DNA of 14,215 nucleotides, taken from positions 1-14,215 of the forward strand of contig JBHIBA010000092.1 of the NCBI GenBank assembly GCA_046758845.1, in the 5' to 3' direction. The notes below the pieces were generated by a model that saw only the letters and a program-made list of their open reading frames with translations, made no database searches and had not been told where the DNA came from. How positions within the stretch are numbered: the stretch's first letter is position 1; each line of letters starts with the position of its first letter. Positions 5,685-14,192 of this stretch are shown here, in pieces. A program made the translations under genes and the position numbers. Source of the stretch: JBHIBA01 sp046758845. GTDB lineage: Bacteria > UBA8248 > JACPRG01 > G963555815.

Positions 5685-7067
5685 GTGACGCCGGATTCGC
5701 CCCAGGACTTGAGAAGCTTCCTGCGCGAGGTGGAAGCAAGAAATCCCTCCGACCTGCTCCGGATTCGGGAACCCGTCTCCAACCGCTTCGAGATGACGGC
5801 CATGGCCCTGGAGCTGGAGCGTCGCGGAAAATCGCCGATCCTCTGGTTCGAAAAGGTCGAAGGGACCGCCTTTCCGGTGGTGGCCAACGTCTACGGAACG
5901 CGGATGCGCTTCGCCCAGACCCTCGGCGTACCCCAGGAGGAACTGCTGGAGGCTTGGGTCTGGCGGGACCAGAACCCCATCGCCCCGAAGCTCCTCCGGA
6001 CCGGCCCCGTTCTGGACCTCGTCTGGACGGGAGAGGACGTGAACCTCTTCCGCCTCCCCCTGATCACCCACTTCTGCGAGGACGCCGGGCCTTACCTCAC
6101 GGCCGGAGTCCTGGTGGCCAAGGACCCGGACAGCGGCGTACGCAACTGCTCCTTTCATCGCTTGCAGGTGAAGGGCAGAGATCGCCTGGGGACGAGCCTT
6201 CACAGCCGGCGGCATCTGTGGTCCTACCAGCAGCGGATCGAGGAGCGCGAAGAGCCATTGGAGGTGGCCGTCGTAATCGGCGCCCACCCCCTGTTCTACT
6301 TCGGGGCCGGACTGTGGAAAGGACCGATCCAAGCCGATGAGTTCGAGGTTGCGGGGTCGTTTCTCGGCGAGCCGTTGGAGGTCGTCCCGTGCCGGACGGT
6401 GGACCTGGAGGTTCCGGCCCGGGCCGAGATCGTCCTGGAGGGCCGCATCCTCCCCGGCGTCCGGGAGCCGGAGGGTCCTTTCAGCGAATTTACCGGCTAC
6501 GCCTCCAGCGCCTCCACCCGCCACGTCATGGAGGTCACAGCGGTGTCTCACCGCCGGGACGCCATCTTCCAGGACATCGTTTCGGGCAACTCCGCCGAGC
6601 ACACCGGCCTCCTTCGCGTGCCGGGCGAGTGCCGGATCTACCAGACCCTCAAAGGCATCGTGCCGTCCGTCCGGGCGGTGAGCTATCCGCCCTCAGGGGC
6701 CTGCCGTTTTCACTGCTACATCTCGATGAAGAAAACGAGCGAGGGGCAGGCCAAGAGCGCTATCTTCGCCGCCATGGGCGAGGACTTGAGCTTGAAGCTG
6801 GTCCTGGTCGTGGATGAGGACGTGGACGTTTACAACGAAGAGGAGGTCTTGTGGGCGGTGGCGACTCGGATGCAGGCGGACCGGGGGATCTTCGTCGTCC
6901 CGCACGCCATGGGGGCCATCCTGGACCCTTCCAGTGACCGCGGACTCACCGCGAAGGTGGGCATCGACGCCACCGCCCCCCTGGAGGGCTGGACCGCTGA
7001 GCGATGCACCCTCCCCGAGGAGGTCCTCCGGGCGGTGCGGGAAAAGCTCCGGGCGCTGTCCGACTGA
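5685..7067 (+). CDS. UbiD family prenyl-FMN-dependent (de)carboxylase
   Basis: A 460-residue cytoplasmic enzyme of a family that removes, or sometimes adds, a carboxyl group on aromatic, heteroaromatic or unsaturated acids using prenylated FMN, a metal and potassium. The fold is complete. The catalytic Arg is in GVRNCSFHRLQ (Arg153), and the Glu pair is in EPEGPFSEFTGY (Glu263 and Glu268, the five-residue spacing seen in Fdc1). The conserved AEIVLEGRILPG (247-258) and the C-terminal VDEDVDVYNEEEVLWAVATR (376-395) and ILDPSSDRG are present. The start is GTG at 5685 with GGAGAG 4 bases upstream. It is the first gene of the plus-strand unit, divergent from the TRAP genes. The prenyltransferase UbiX that supplies the cofactor is not in the window. 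It is probably not the ubiquinone-pathway UbiD, given the catabolic setting. Substrate unknown. Confidence 0.93.
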   Translation: MTPDSPQDLRSFLREVEARNPSDLLRIREPVSNRFEMTAMALELERRGKSPILWFEKVEGTAFPVVANVYGTRMRFAQTLGVPQEELLEAWVWRDQNPIAPKLLRTGPVLDLVWTGEDVNLFRLPLITHFCEDAGPYLTAGVLVAKDPDSGVRNCSFHRLQVKGRDRLGTSLHSRRHLWSYQQRIEEREEPLEVAVVIGAHPLFYFGAGLWKGPIQADEFEVAGSFLGEPLEVVPCRTVDLEVPARAEIVLEGRILPGVREPEGPFSEFTGYASSASTRHVMEVTAVSHRRDAIFQDIVSGNSAEHTGLLRVPGECRIYQTLKGIVPSVRAVSYPPSGACRFHCYISMKKTSEGQAKSAIFAAMGEDLSLKLVLVVDEDVDVYNEEEVLWAVATRMQADRGIFVVPHAMGAILDPSSDRGLTAKVGIDATAPLEGWTAERCTLPEEVLRAVREKLRALSD

Positions 7068-7233
7068 TGGCTGGGTGACATCTTCTGGGTGCCGGGATGA
7101 GGTTCAGGCTTGCCCTCGGCGTTTCGGCACATTACCGTAAGGTCTGAAGAGGCGGGAAAATGCCGGTTGTTTCAGGTATGGGGCCGAAGCGGAGACGTTC
7201 GGGCGCAACCGCAAAACAACGGAGAGTAATCCA

Positions 7234-8019
7234 TTGGTGCTGAAAGACCGAGTCGCCATCGTCACGGGGGGGGCCAAGGGGATGGGCGGAAGCGTCGCCC
7301 TCGGCCTGGCGCGGGAAGGGGCGCGTCTTTGCCTTTGCGCCCGGGATCGGGACGCGCTGGACGCGCAAGTCGAGGAAATCCGCAACGAGGTCCCCGGGGT
7401 GGAGGCCATCACCGCGTCGGTGGACGTCCGCGACGAAAACCGGGTGAAGGCCATGGTCGATGAGGCGATGAAGACCTTCGGGACGATGGACATCCTGGTG
7501 AATACGGCGGGCGTCATCGGCCCCGTCGAAATGCCGGTCCACAAGATCTTGGTTGAGAACTGGGATTACGTCCTGGATGTCAACCTGAAGGGGACCTTCC
7601 TCTGCTGCAAGCACGTCATCCCCACGTTCATCGAAAAGAGGTGGGGGAAGATCGTGAATCTCGCCGGGACTTCCGGCCTCCGGGGGTACGTCAATCGCGC
7701 AGCCTATTCCTCCTCCAAGTGGGCCGTGCGGGGCTTCACCCGAACCCTGGCGCTGGAGCTGGGTCCGTACAACATCAACGTCAATTGCATCTGCCCCGGT
7801 CCCGTTTCCGGCGATCGGATGAACAAGATCATCACGGAGAAGGCCAGGGTCTGGAATTGTTCCACGGAAGACGTTTATCGCAAGTACACCAGCGAGATGG
7901 CCCTGGGACGCTTCCCTGAGGAGGAAGAAATCGCCGCCGCCGTGGTTTACCTCTGCTCGGAGAAGTCGCGCAACATGACGGGTCAGGCGATGGTCATCGA
8001 CAGCGGATGGGACGTTTGA
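7234..8019 (+). CDS. Short-chain dehydrogenase/reductase (SDR)
   Basis: A classical-length SDR (261 residues) that should oxidise an alcohol or reduce a ketone. The cofactor motif is TGGAKGMG (11-18), with VNTAG at 89-93, Asn117 in DVNLKG, and YSSSK with Tyr158 and Lys162. Arg37 after the second strand (CARDRD) favours NADP(H). Family members normally carry the catalytic Ser 13 residues before the Tyr, but here that position is Gly145 (NLAGTSG), with Thr146 and Ser147 beside it. The C-terminus (GQAMVIDSGWDV) is typical. TTG at 7234 lies 7 bases after GGAGAG; GTG at 7237 is an equally possible start, one codon shorter. A 166-base gap separates it from UbiD, with no clear terminator or promoter, so co-transcription is likely. 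Substrate unknown. Confidence 0.9.
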   Translation: MVLKDRVAIVTGGAKGMGGSVALGLAREGARLCLCARDRDALDAQVEEIRNEVPGVEAITASVDVRDENRVKAMVDEAMKTFGTMDILVNTAGVIGPVEMPVHKILVENWDYVLDVNLKGTFLCCKHVIPTFIEKRWGKIVNLAGTSGLRGYVNRAAYSSSKWAVRGFTRTLALELGPYNINVNCICPGPVSGDRMNKIITEKARVWNCSTEDVYRKYTSEMALGRFPEEEEIAAAVVYLCSEKSRNMTGQAMVIDSGWDV

Positions 8020-8072
8020 CCCGGACCCCCTGCGCGAGCGAAGCGGCCGGCGCGGATCGGAGAGCTCGTGAG

Positions 8073-10442
8073 ATGGCGTTCAAGGAGCGAATCGCGGTAG
8101 CCGAGCGCCAAAGTGTGGTCGGCGGCCGGATGGTCCGCCACGACGCGGTGGATAAGGCGGGGGGGACCCTCTCGTACGCATCGGATTTTCTGCCCCGCGG
8201 CGCGCTGGTGGGGCGCGTCTTGCGCGCCGAGCACCCTTCGGCCCGCATTCTCCGCATCCACAAGGCGCCGGCCCTGGCGGTTCCCGGCGTGGTCTGCGTC
8301 CTCACGGCCGAAGACGTGCCCTGCAACGAGTTGATGGCCGGCCTGCCGGGCCGCGTCTCCGATTCGGGAGAGAGTTCGTACAAGGCCTTCCACCAGATCC
8401 TGGCGCGGGATCGGGTGCGCTATCTCGGCGAGCCGGTGGCCTTGGTGGCCGCGGAAACCGAAGGGGCGGCGGCGGAGGCGCTCGGTCGCGTTCGGGTGGA
8501 CTACGAGCCCCTGCCCGGCGTGTTCGATCCGGTGGAGGCCCTCCGGCCGGGTGCCCCCCAGGTCCACGAGGGCGGGAATCTGGTTTGCCATTGGGCCATC
8601 CGCAAGGGCGACGTGGACGCCGGGTTCGCCGAGGCCGACGTCATCGTGGAGAACGCGTACAGGACGCAGTTCATCGACCACGCGTATCTGGAGACCGAGA
8701 CGGGGGTCGCCTGGGTGGATGAGGACCGGGTCGTCAACCTCTGCGTGGGAACCCAGGTGCTGGAACATTACCGGGACGTCGCCCAGGCCCTCGGGATTCC
8801 CGAAAGCAAGGTCCGCATCCGGTGCGCCTACATGGGCGGGGGGTTCGGCGGCAAAGAGGACGTGACCGTCGAGGTCTTCCTGGGGCTTCTCGCCTGGAAG
8901 ACGGGGCGTCCCGTGCGCCTGGAATACAAGCGGGAGGAATCCATCCTGGCCCACGGCAAGCGCCACCCCTTCGTCATGCGGTACAAGAGCGGGGCGAAGC
9001 GAGACGGCCGCATCACCGCCCTGGAAGCCGATCTCGTGGCCGATGGGGGCGCCTACGCCTACCTGAGCGTTTGGGTCGTGAACTACAGCGCCGTCACCGC
9101 CACGGGACCTTACCGGATCCCCAACGTGAAAGTGGACGCCCGGGGCGCTTACACCAACAACACCTTCGCCAGCGCGATGCGGTGCTTCGGCTCCCTCCAG
9201 AGCAATTTCGCCTACGAGATGCAGATGGGGGCGTTGGCGCGCAAGCTGGGGATGGACCCCGACCGGCTGAGGGAGATCAACTACCTGCGCAGGGGGGATA
9301 CCCTCGGAACCGGCGAGGACATCCGCTCGGAGGTGGACCTGGCCGAGGCGGCCCGGCGCTGCCGCGAGGCCCTGGAAAGACCGGCCGGTTCGGCCTTCGC
9401 CGACTCCGATACCGGGACGGGAGAAAAACGCGACCGATTCCGCATCGGACGGGCCGTCGCCTCCAGCATGACTCCCTACGGCCGGATGCACTGGACGCAT
9501 GACAGCTCGCAGGCGTGGGTCGGGTTCGAGACGGACGGCAGCCTGGTGGTCCGCGCCGGCGCCCCGGACCACGGCGGGGGACAGGCCTCCTCCTTGGCCA
9601 CCATCGCGGCGGAAGTCCTCGGCGTGGACCCGGGGAAGATCACCGTGCAGCGGGCCGACAGCCAGCTCACCCCCCTTGCGGGAACGACGACGGCCACCCG
9701 GCAGCTCATGATGAGCGGCAACGCCGTTTTCAAATCCAGCCGGGAGATCCGCCGCAATCTGCTGGAAGTTGCGGGGGACCTCCTGGAGGTTCCTTCGGAA
9801 GAGCTCGAGCTCCACGACGGGCGGGTTCTTGTGAAGGGGTTTCCCGAGCGGGGTCTGGAGCTTTCAGAGGTCATCCGCCGGATGGCCGCGACGGGGAGGC
9901 CGCTCGGCAACCTAGCTAAGTGGGACGCTCCGGGGGGCGAGCCCATCGACCCCCGGACGGGCCAGGGACGCGCCTTTAACGACTACACCTTCGGGGCCGT
10001 CGGTGCGGAGGTGGCCGTGGACAGCGAGACGGGCGAAGTCAGTGTCGGCCGACTGGCCTCCTGTTTCGATGTGGGACGGGCCGTCAATCGGACCAGCGTC
10101 GAGGGTCAGATGGAAGGGGGGGCTTACATGGGACTCGGTCAGAGTCTGATGGAGGAGGTGATCCTCAACGACGGCGTCACCCAAACGCCGAACTTGGAGA
10201 CCTATCTCCTGCCCACGGCCCTCGACACCCCCGACGTAAAGGCGGAGATCCTGGAATCGGAATGCGGACTGGGGCCTTTCGGGGCCAAGGGGATCGGCGA
10301 GCCCTCCCTCACGCCCGCCGCCGCCGCGGTCGCCCTGGCCGTGGCCGACGCCCTTGGGATGCCCGTCCGGGAGCTCCCCATCACACCCGAACGGGTCCTG
10401 GCTGCCCTGGCCTCCCTCCCGGAGAGGGCCGCGCAGCCTTGA
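8073..10442 (+). CDS. Xanthine dehydrogenase/aldehyde oxidase family molybdopterin-binding large subunit
   Basis: A 789-residue molybdenum hydroxylase large subunit. Relatives insert water-derived oxygen into N-heterocycles, purines, aldehydes or aromatic CoA esters, passing electrons to 2Fe-2S and FAD subunits. The first domain (about 30-150) is the a/b hammerhead. Cofactor motifs follow: GGGFGGKE (255-262), AMRCFG (368-373), DHGGGQ (499-504) and AKGIGEP with the catalytic Glu743. Two positions differ from the usual pattern: Cys371 where Gly is common (RGFG), and GGG where GQG is common. ATG 8073 is chosen because GGAGAG lies 8 bases upstream; the frame also opens at 8007, overlapping the SDR. 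Neither an FeS nor an FAD subunit gene is present. Its place between SDR and hyuA suggests ring or aldehyde hydroxylation of the imported compound. Confidence 0.9.
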   Translation: MAFKERIAVAERQSVVGGRMVRHDAVDKAGGTLSYASDFLPRGALVGRVLRAEHPSARILRIHKAPALAVPGVVCVLTAEDVPCNELMAGLPGRVSDSGESSYKAFHQILARDRVRYLGEPVALVAAETEGAAAEALGRVRVDYEPLPGVFDPVEALRPGAPQVHEGGNLVCHWAIRKGDVDAGFAEADVIVENAYRTQFIDHAYLETETGVAWVDEDRVVNLCVGTQVLEHYRDVAQALGIPESKVRIRCAYMGGGFGGKEDVTVEVFLGLLAWKTGRPVRLEYKREESILAHGKRHPFVMRYKSGAKRDGRITALEADLVADGGAYAYLSVWVVNYSAVTATGPYRIPNVKVDARGAYTNNTFASAMRCFGSLQSNFAYEMQMGALARKLGMDPDRLREINYLRRGDTLGTGEDIRSEVDLAEAARRCREALERPAGSAFADSDTGTGEKRDRFRIGRAVASSMTPYGRMHWTHDSSQAWVGFETDGSLVVRAGAPDHGGGQASSLATIAAEVLGVDPGKITVQRADSQLTPLAGTTTATRQLMMSGNAVFKSSREIRRNLLEVAGDLLEVPSEELELHDGRVLVKGFPERGLELSEVIRRMAATGRPLGNLAKWDAPGGEPIDPRTGQGRAFNDYTFGAVGAEVAVDSETGEVSVGRLASCFDVGRAVNRTSVEGQMEGGAYMGLGQSLMEEVILNDGVTQTPNLETYLLPTALDTPDVKAEILESECGLGPFGAKGIGEPSLTPAAAAVALAVADALGMPVRELPITPERVLAALASLPERAAQP

Positions 10443-10479
10443 GTCGTCTTCCCCTTCCGCTCCGTCGGGACTCAGAACG

Positions 10480-12510
10480 ATGAGCGAACGCGCCTGGAGG
10501 GTAGGGGTGGACGTTGGGGGAACGTTCACCGACGTCGTCGCCCTTGACCCGGACGGCCATTGTGTGGAGTTCAAGGTGCCGAGCGATCCGGCCCGCCCTG
10601 CGGCGGCGCTCCTGCGGGCGCTTGAACGGGTGGCGGAGAAAGCCTCCGGCGAAACCCTCAAGGGCCTGCACGTTGTTCACGGCACGACCGTAGCCACCAA
10701 CACGCTCGAGGAGCGGCGGGGGGCGCGGACGGCCTTCGTGACCACGCGGGGCTTTCGCGATCTCCTGGAAATCGCCCGCCAATCCAGGGATGAGATCTAC
10801 GACGTCCGCCGGCCGGCCCGCCCGCCGCCCTTCGTCTCCCGGGAGCTCTGTTTTGAGATCACCGAGCGCCTGGACGTTTCGGGCCGGGTCCTGACGCCCC
10901 TGCGGATGGAAGAGGTCCCGGAACTGACCCGGCAATTGAAGAGCGCAGGCGTCGAGTCGGTGGCGGTCTGCCTGCTCCATTCCTATGCGAACCCGGCTCA
11001 TGAGCGAAGGCTGGGCGAGGCCCTGCGCGAGGCGTTTCGCCACGTCAGCCTCTCCTGCGAGGTGAACGCGGAGTTCCGGGAGTACGAGCGGGCCCTGACG
11101 ACCGTCCTGAACGCCTACCTGATGCCCATGGCGTCGGATTTTCTCTCTCACCTGGAAAGCGATTTGGCGGGCCGGGACGCCCACCTTCACCTGGTGCAGT
11201 CGAACGGCGGGATGATGTCGGCGTCCGCCCTTCGCCAAAGACCCCTCAACCTCGTCATGTCCGGACCTGCGGCAGGCGTCTCCGCGGGCTGCTCGCTGAC
11301 TCGGGACCTGGGGTTCAAGCGGGCGCTCGCGCTCGACATGGGAGGGACCACAACGGACGTCTGCCTCATCGAAGACGGCAGGGCGGAGCTCATGCGCCAG
11401 CGGACGGTAGGAGGGCAGCCCATTCGGCTGGGTTCGGTGGCGGTGGAGAGCATCGGCGCCGGGGGAGGGTCGCTGGCCTGGACGGATGAGGTCGGGGCGC
11501 TGCACGTGGGTCCCCGAAGCGCAGGGGCCGAGCCGGGTCCGGCCTGCTACGGCCTGGGCGGAAAGGAGCCGACCCTGACCGACGCCAACCTCCTTCTGGG
11601 TTACCTGAATCCCGACGCCGTCCTGGGCGGACGGATCCGCCTCCGCCGGGACCTGGCCGAAGAAGCGGTGGGGAATCTTGCGCGCAGGCTGGGGGTGTCG
11701 CCGGAGGAGACCGCCCGCGGTATCGCGGCGATTGCGGAGGCCAACGTCCTGGGGGCGCTCCGCCTCGTCTCGGTCGAGCGGGGCCGGGACGTTCGGGACG
11801 GCGCGCTGGTGGCGTACGGGGGGGTCGGACCGCTCCACGCAGCCGCTCTCGCCAGGGCGCTGGAGGTGGCCTGCGTGGTGGTCCCGGCGAGGTCCTCGGT
11901 CTTCTCGGCCCTGGGCTGCCTGACGTCAGACCTCCGCTACGAAGCGGTGCGGACGCACCACGCGAGTCTGGAGGACCTCTCCCCGCAGAGCCTGGAGGCC
12001 GTCTGGGAAGACCTGCTGGCTTCCACCCGGGACCTCCTGGTTGATGAGGGCCACGCGCCGGGTTCCGTTCAGGTCCGCACCTCGCTCGACCTCCGTTACA
12101 AAAGGCAGAACTACGAAATCGAGGTTCCCGTGGGCGGGATGGACGGCTGGACGGCCGCCGAGGTCCGCGCCGCTTTCGAAAGGGAGCATCTGGGCCTTTA
12201 TCGCTACGTGACCGATGAGCCCATCGAGTGCGCGAACGTGCGGGTTTCGGCCGTCGTCCCGAGGGATGTCCGGTTGGAGGAGGACTGGAGGCCGGACGGG
12301 TGCGCCGAGCGCGAGTTGGGCTGCCGGGAGGTGGCTTTCGGCGGCCAGCGGATTTCGACGCCCGTCTTGAACCGGGCGGCCCTGAGACCCGAGGAGAAAG
12401 TCGAAGGGCCGGCGGTCGTGGAGGACGAATGGTCGGTTACGGTTCTTCCCCCAGGCCGGTTCCTGACGGTGGACGGGCGCGGCCACCTGATTCTCAGAGT
12501 CAAACCGTGA
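10480..12510 (+). CDS. hyuA: Hydantoinase/oxoprolinase family subunit A
   Basis: The ATP-binding half of a HyuAB-type enzyme (676 residues). Relatives hydrolyse lactam or imide rings (N-methylhydantoin, 5-oxoproline, caprolactam) or carboxylate ketones (acetone, acetophenone), with activation by ATP. The N-terminal phosphate loop is VDVGGTFTDVV (10-20). HGTTVATNTLEER (68-79, then Arg) and SNGGMM (241-246) follow. SGPAAGVSAG (261-270), the second nucleotide motif LDMGGTTTDV (285-294) and GAGGGSLAW (327-335) complete the family core, and AGAEPGPACYG is intact. Length is normal. The start is the ATG at 10480, whose product begins directly with the phosphate loop region; a GGGA lies 9 bases upstream. 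The gene follows the Mo-hydroxylase by 37 bases and overlaps hyuB by 4. The symbol denotes the family, not proven hydantoin activity. Confidence 0.92.
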   Translation: MSERAWRVGVDVGGTFTDVVALDPDGHCVEFKVPSDPARPAAALLRALERVAEKASGETLKGLHVVHGTTVATNTLEERRGARTAFVTTRGFRDLLEIARQSRDEIYDVRRPARPPPFVSRELCFEITERLDVSGRVLTPLRMEEVPELTRQLKSAGVESVAVCLLHSYANPAHERRLGEALREAFRHVSLSCEVNAEFREYERALTTVLNAYLMPMASDFLSHLESDLAGRDAHLHLVQSNGGMMSASALRQRPLNLVMSGPAAGVSAGCSLTRDLGFKRALALDMGGTTTDVCLIEDGRAELMRQRTVGGQPIRLGSVAVESIGAGGGSLAWTDEVGALHVGPRSAGAEPGPACYGLGGKEPTLTDANLLLGYLNPDAVLGGRIRLRRDLAEEAVGNLARRLGVSPEETARGIAAIAEANVLGALRLVSVERGRDVRDGALVAYGGVGPLHAAALARALEVACVVVPARSSVFSALGCLTSDLRYEAVRTHHASLEDLSPQSLEAVWEDLLASTRDLLVDEGHAPGSVQVRTSLDLRYKRQNYEIEVPVGGMDGWTAAEVRAAFEREHLGLYRYVTDEPIECANVRVSAVVPRDVRLEEDWRPDGCAERELGCREVAFGGQRISTPVLNRAALRPEEKVEGPAVVEDEWSVTVLPPGRFLTVDGRGHLILRVKP

Positions 12511-14117
12511 GCCGCCTCGATCCCGTTACGATGGAGCTGATCCGGAACGCCGTCTTGGCGGCGGCGGAGGAGATGCGCTTCATCGTCATGCGCTCGGCCC
12601 GGGCGCCCCTGCTGAAAGAGGCGGGCGACCTTTCCTGTGTTCTCACCGACGGCCAGGGGCGGCTCATCGCCCAGGGAAAGGACATCCCGGTTCACCTCGG
12701 CGTCATGGCCTTCACTGTGAAAGAATTCCTCAAACGGGTTTCCGCGCAGGAGCTTCATCCCGGGGACGTGTACCTGACGAACCTGCCGGAGATCGGAGGG
12801 AACCACCTGCCCGACGTGAAGGCGATCCGGCCGGTGTTCTTGGAAGGTGAGGTGGTCGCCTTCGCTGTCTGTCTCGCCCACTGGCCCGACACCGGCGGCG
12901 CTCTTCCCGGCAGCTACGTCCCCGACGCCGCGGAAACGTATCAGGAAGGTCTGAGGATTCCTCCGGTGAGAATCTTCCAAGCGGACCGCCTCGTCCGAGA
13001 GACGCTGGATTTCATCCTGGAAAACGTCCGGGGCCGGGAGGAGCGGGAGGGGGACATCCTCGGCCAGTACGCCAGCCAGACCGTGGCCGAAACCCGTCTC
13101 CTGGATATCTTCGGGCAATGGGGCCGCGGGACGGTCCTCGCTGCTTTCCAGCGCATGCAGGAGGAATCGGAGATCCGGATGCGCAGGGCCGTCACCGCGA
13201 TACCGGACGGGGTGTACGAAGGCGAGGATTCCATGGACCCCTTCGCAGAAGGCGAAGACCCCCTGCCCATCCGGGTGACCATCCGGATCCGCGGGGATGA
13301 GGCGGAGTTTGACTTCTCCGGCACGGCCCCTCCCGCACCCTTTCCCATCAACACGACCCCCTTCATCGCGGCCGCCTCCGTTTTCTACAGCATGAAAGTT
13401 CTCGTGGGCGAGGGCATCCCCATGAACGATGGCTGCTGTCGGCCCCTCATCCTCCACGTTCCCGAGGACACCCTGCTGAACCCCGGGCGGGAGGCCGCGC
13501 GGGTCGGGGGGAATCACGAGACGTCCCAGCGCGTGGTGGACGCCGTCTTTCGCGCTCTCGCCCCGGTTCTCCCCGATCGAATCACCGCCGGCGGGCCGAC
13601 GACCTCGGGTCTGACGCTTTTCAGTGGCAGGCGCGCCGACGGCTCGACATTTATTCTTTACGAAGTTCACGCGGGCGGGGAGGGCGCGGCCGCCCACCGG
13701 GACGGGAGCCACGCCACAAGGGTCCATATGAGCAATGTCATGAACACGCCCATCGAGTCCCTCGAGGCCGAGTACCCGATGCGGGTCGAGTCCTACTCGC
13801 TCAGAGACGGAAGCGGGGGCGCGGGTGGAAGACGGGGGGGCCTGGGAGTCCGCCGGCGCTACCGGATGCTGGCGCCCGAGGCGCGCGTGACGACGATGCT
13901 GGAAAGGGAACAGATCCCGCCGTGGGGGGCATTCGGCGGCGAGTCGGGGGAGACGTTCCGGGTTACGCTGAACCCGGGAAAGAACGGGCGGCGCATCAAG
14001 GGAAAGGAGACGGTTTCACTCGCGCAGGGCGACGTGGTTCTGGTGGAGAGCTCCGGCGGGGGGGGCTACGGCCCGCCGGAAGAGGCGCCGGGACCCGAAG
14101 GATCGTCTAAAGGCTGA
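12507..14117 (+). CDS. hyuB: Hydantoinase/oxoprolinase family subunit B
   Basis: The second catalytic half of the HyuAB enzyme (536 residues, normal length). It starts like its family, with RLDPVTMELIRNAV. Likely metal or substrate residues are visible in PVHLG (His63), GGNHLPD (His100, Asp103) and AHWPDTGG (His125, Asp128). EGLRIPP (147-153), NPGREAARVGGNHETSQR (325-342) and the Gly-rich C-terminal SSGGGGYGPP are also family marks. Two spots differ from the commonest form: NLPEIGG where NDPYxGG is usual, and AHWPD where AHHxD is usual. The start is GTG at 12507, which overlaps the hyuA stop as GTGA; the frame extends further upstream, but that part lies inside hyuA and does not match the family. 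The overlap implies translational coupling and a one-to-one complex. Confidence 0.92.
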   Translation: MSRLDPVTMELIRNAVLAAAEEMRFIVMRSARAPLLKEAGDLSCVLTDGQGRLIAQGKDIPVHLGVMAFTVKEFLKRVSAQELHPGDVYLTNLPEIGGNHLPDVKAIRPVFLEGEVVAFAVCLAHWPDTGGALPGSYVPDAAETYQEGLRIPPVRIFQADRLVRETLDFILENVRGREEREGDILGQYASQTVAETRLLDIFGQWGRGTVLAAFQRMQEESEIRMRRAVTAIPDGVYEGEDSMDPFAEGEDPLPIRVTIRIRGDEAEFDFSGTAPPAPFPINTTPFIAAASVFYSMKVLVGEGIPMNDGCCRPLILHVPEDTLLNPGREAARVGGNHETSQRVVDAVFRALAPVLPDRITAGGPTTSGLTLFSGRRADGSTFILYEVHAGGEGAAAHRDGSHATRVHMSNVMNTPIESLEAEYPMRVESYSLRDGSGGAGGRRGGLGVRRRYRMLAPEARVTTMLEREQIPPWGAFGGESGETFRVTLNPGKNGRRIKGKETVSLAQGDVVLVESSGGGGYGPPEEAPGPEGSSKG

Positions 14118-14192
14118 TCCGCCTCATCGATGATCGATTTGCGGGCTCTGGAGTGGTATTCTGGCCGCGTGAGAATCTTTGGAGACGTCGGA

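Noticed and set aside
7983..9815. 610-residue open frame on the minus strand
   Set aside because: It lies wholly opposite the Mo-hydroxylase gene, which shows clear family motifs. Its own composition is rich in Gly, Arg, His and Pro with no recognisable domain. Long antisense frames are expected in GC-rich coding DNA.
8073..10442. Aerobic CO dehydrogenase large subunit (CoxL)
   Set aside because: A Cys follows the conserved Arg, but the AYRCSFR active-site loop of form I CoxL is absent, and coxS and coxM are not nearby. A general Mo-hydroxylase call is safer.
12228..12506. Upstream extension of the HyuB frame
   Set aside because: These 93 extra residues lie inside hyuA and do not resemble the family. 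The family N-terminus begins exactly at the GTG at 12507.
12204..13727. 507-residue open frame on the minus strand
   Set aside because: It is opposite hyuA and hyuB, whose sequences are conserved across their length. It shows no domain, no ribosome binding site and a shadow-like composition. The minus-strand frames at 10381-11838 and 2959-4347 were rejected for the same reasons; the latter overlaps the permease in another frame.
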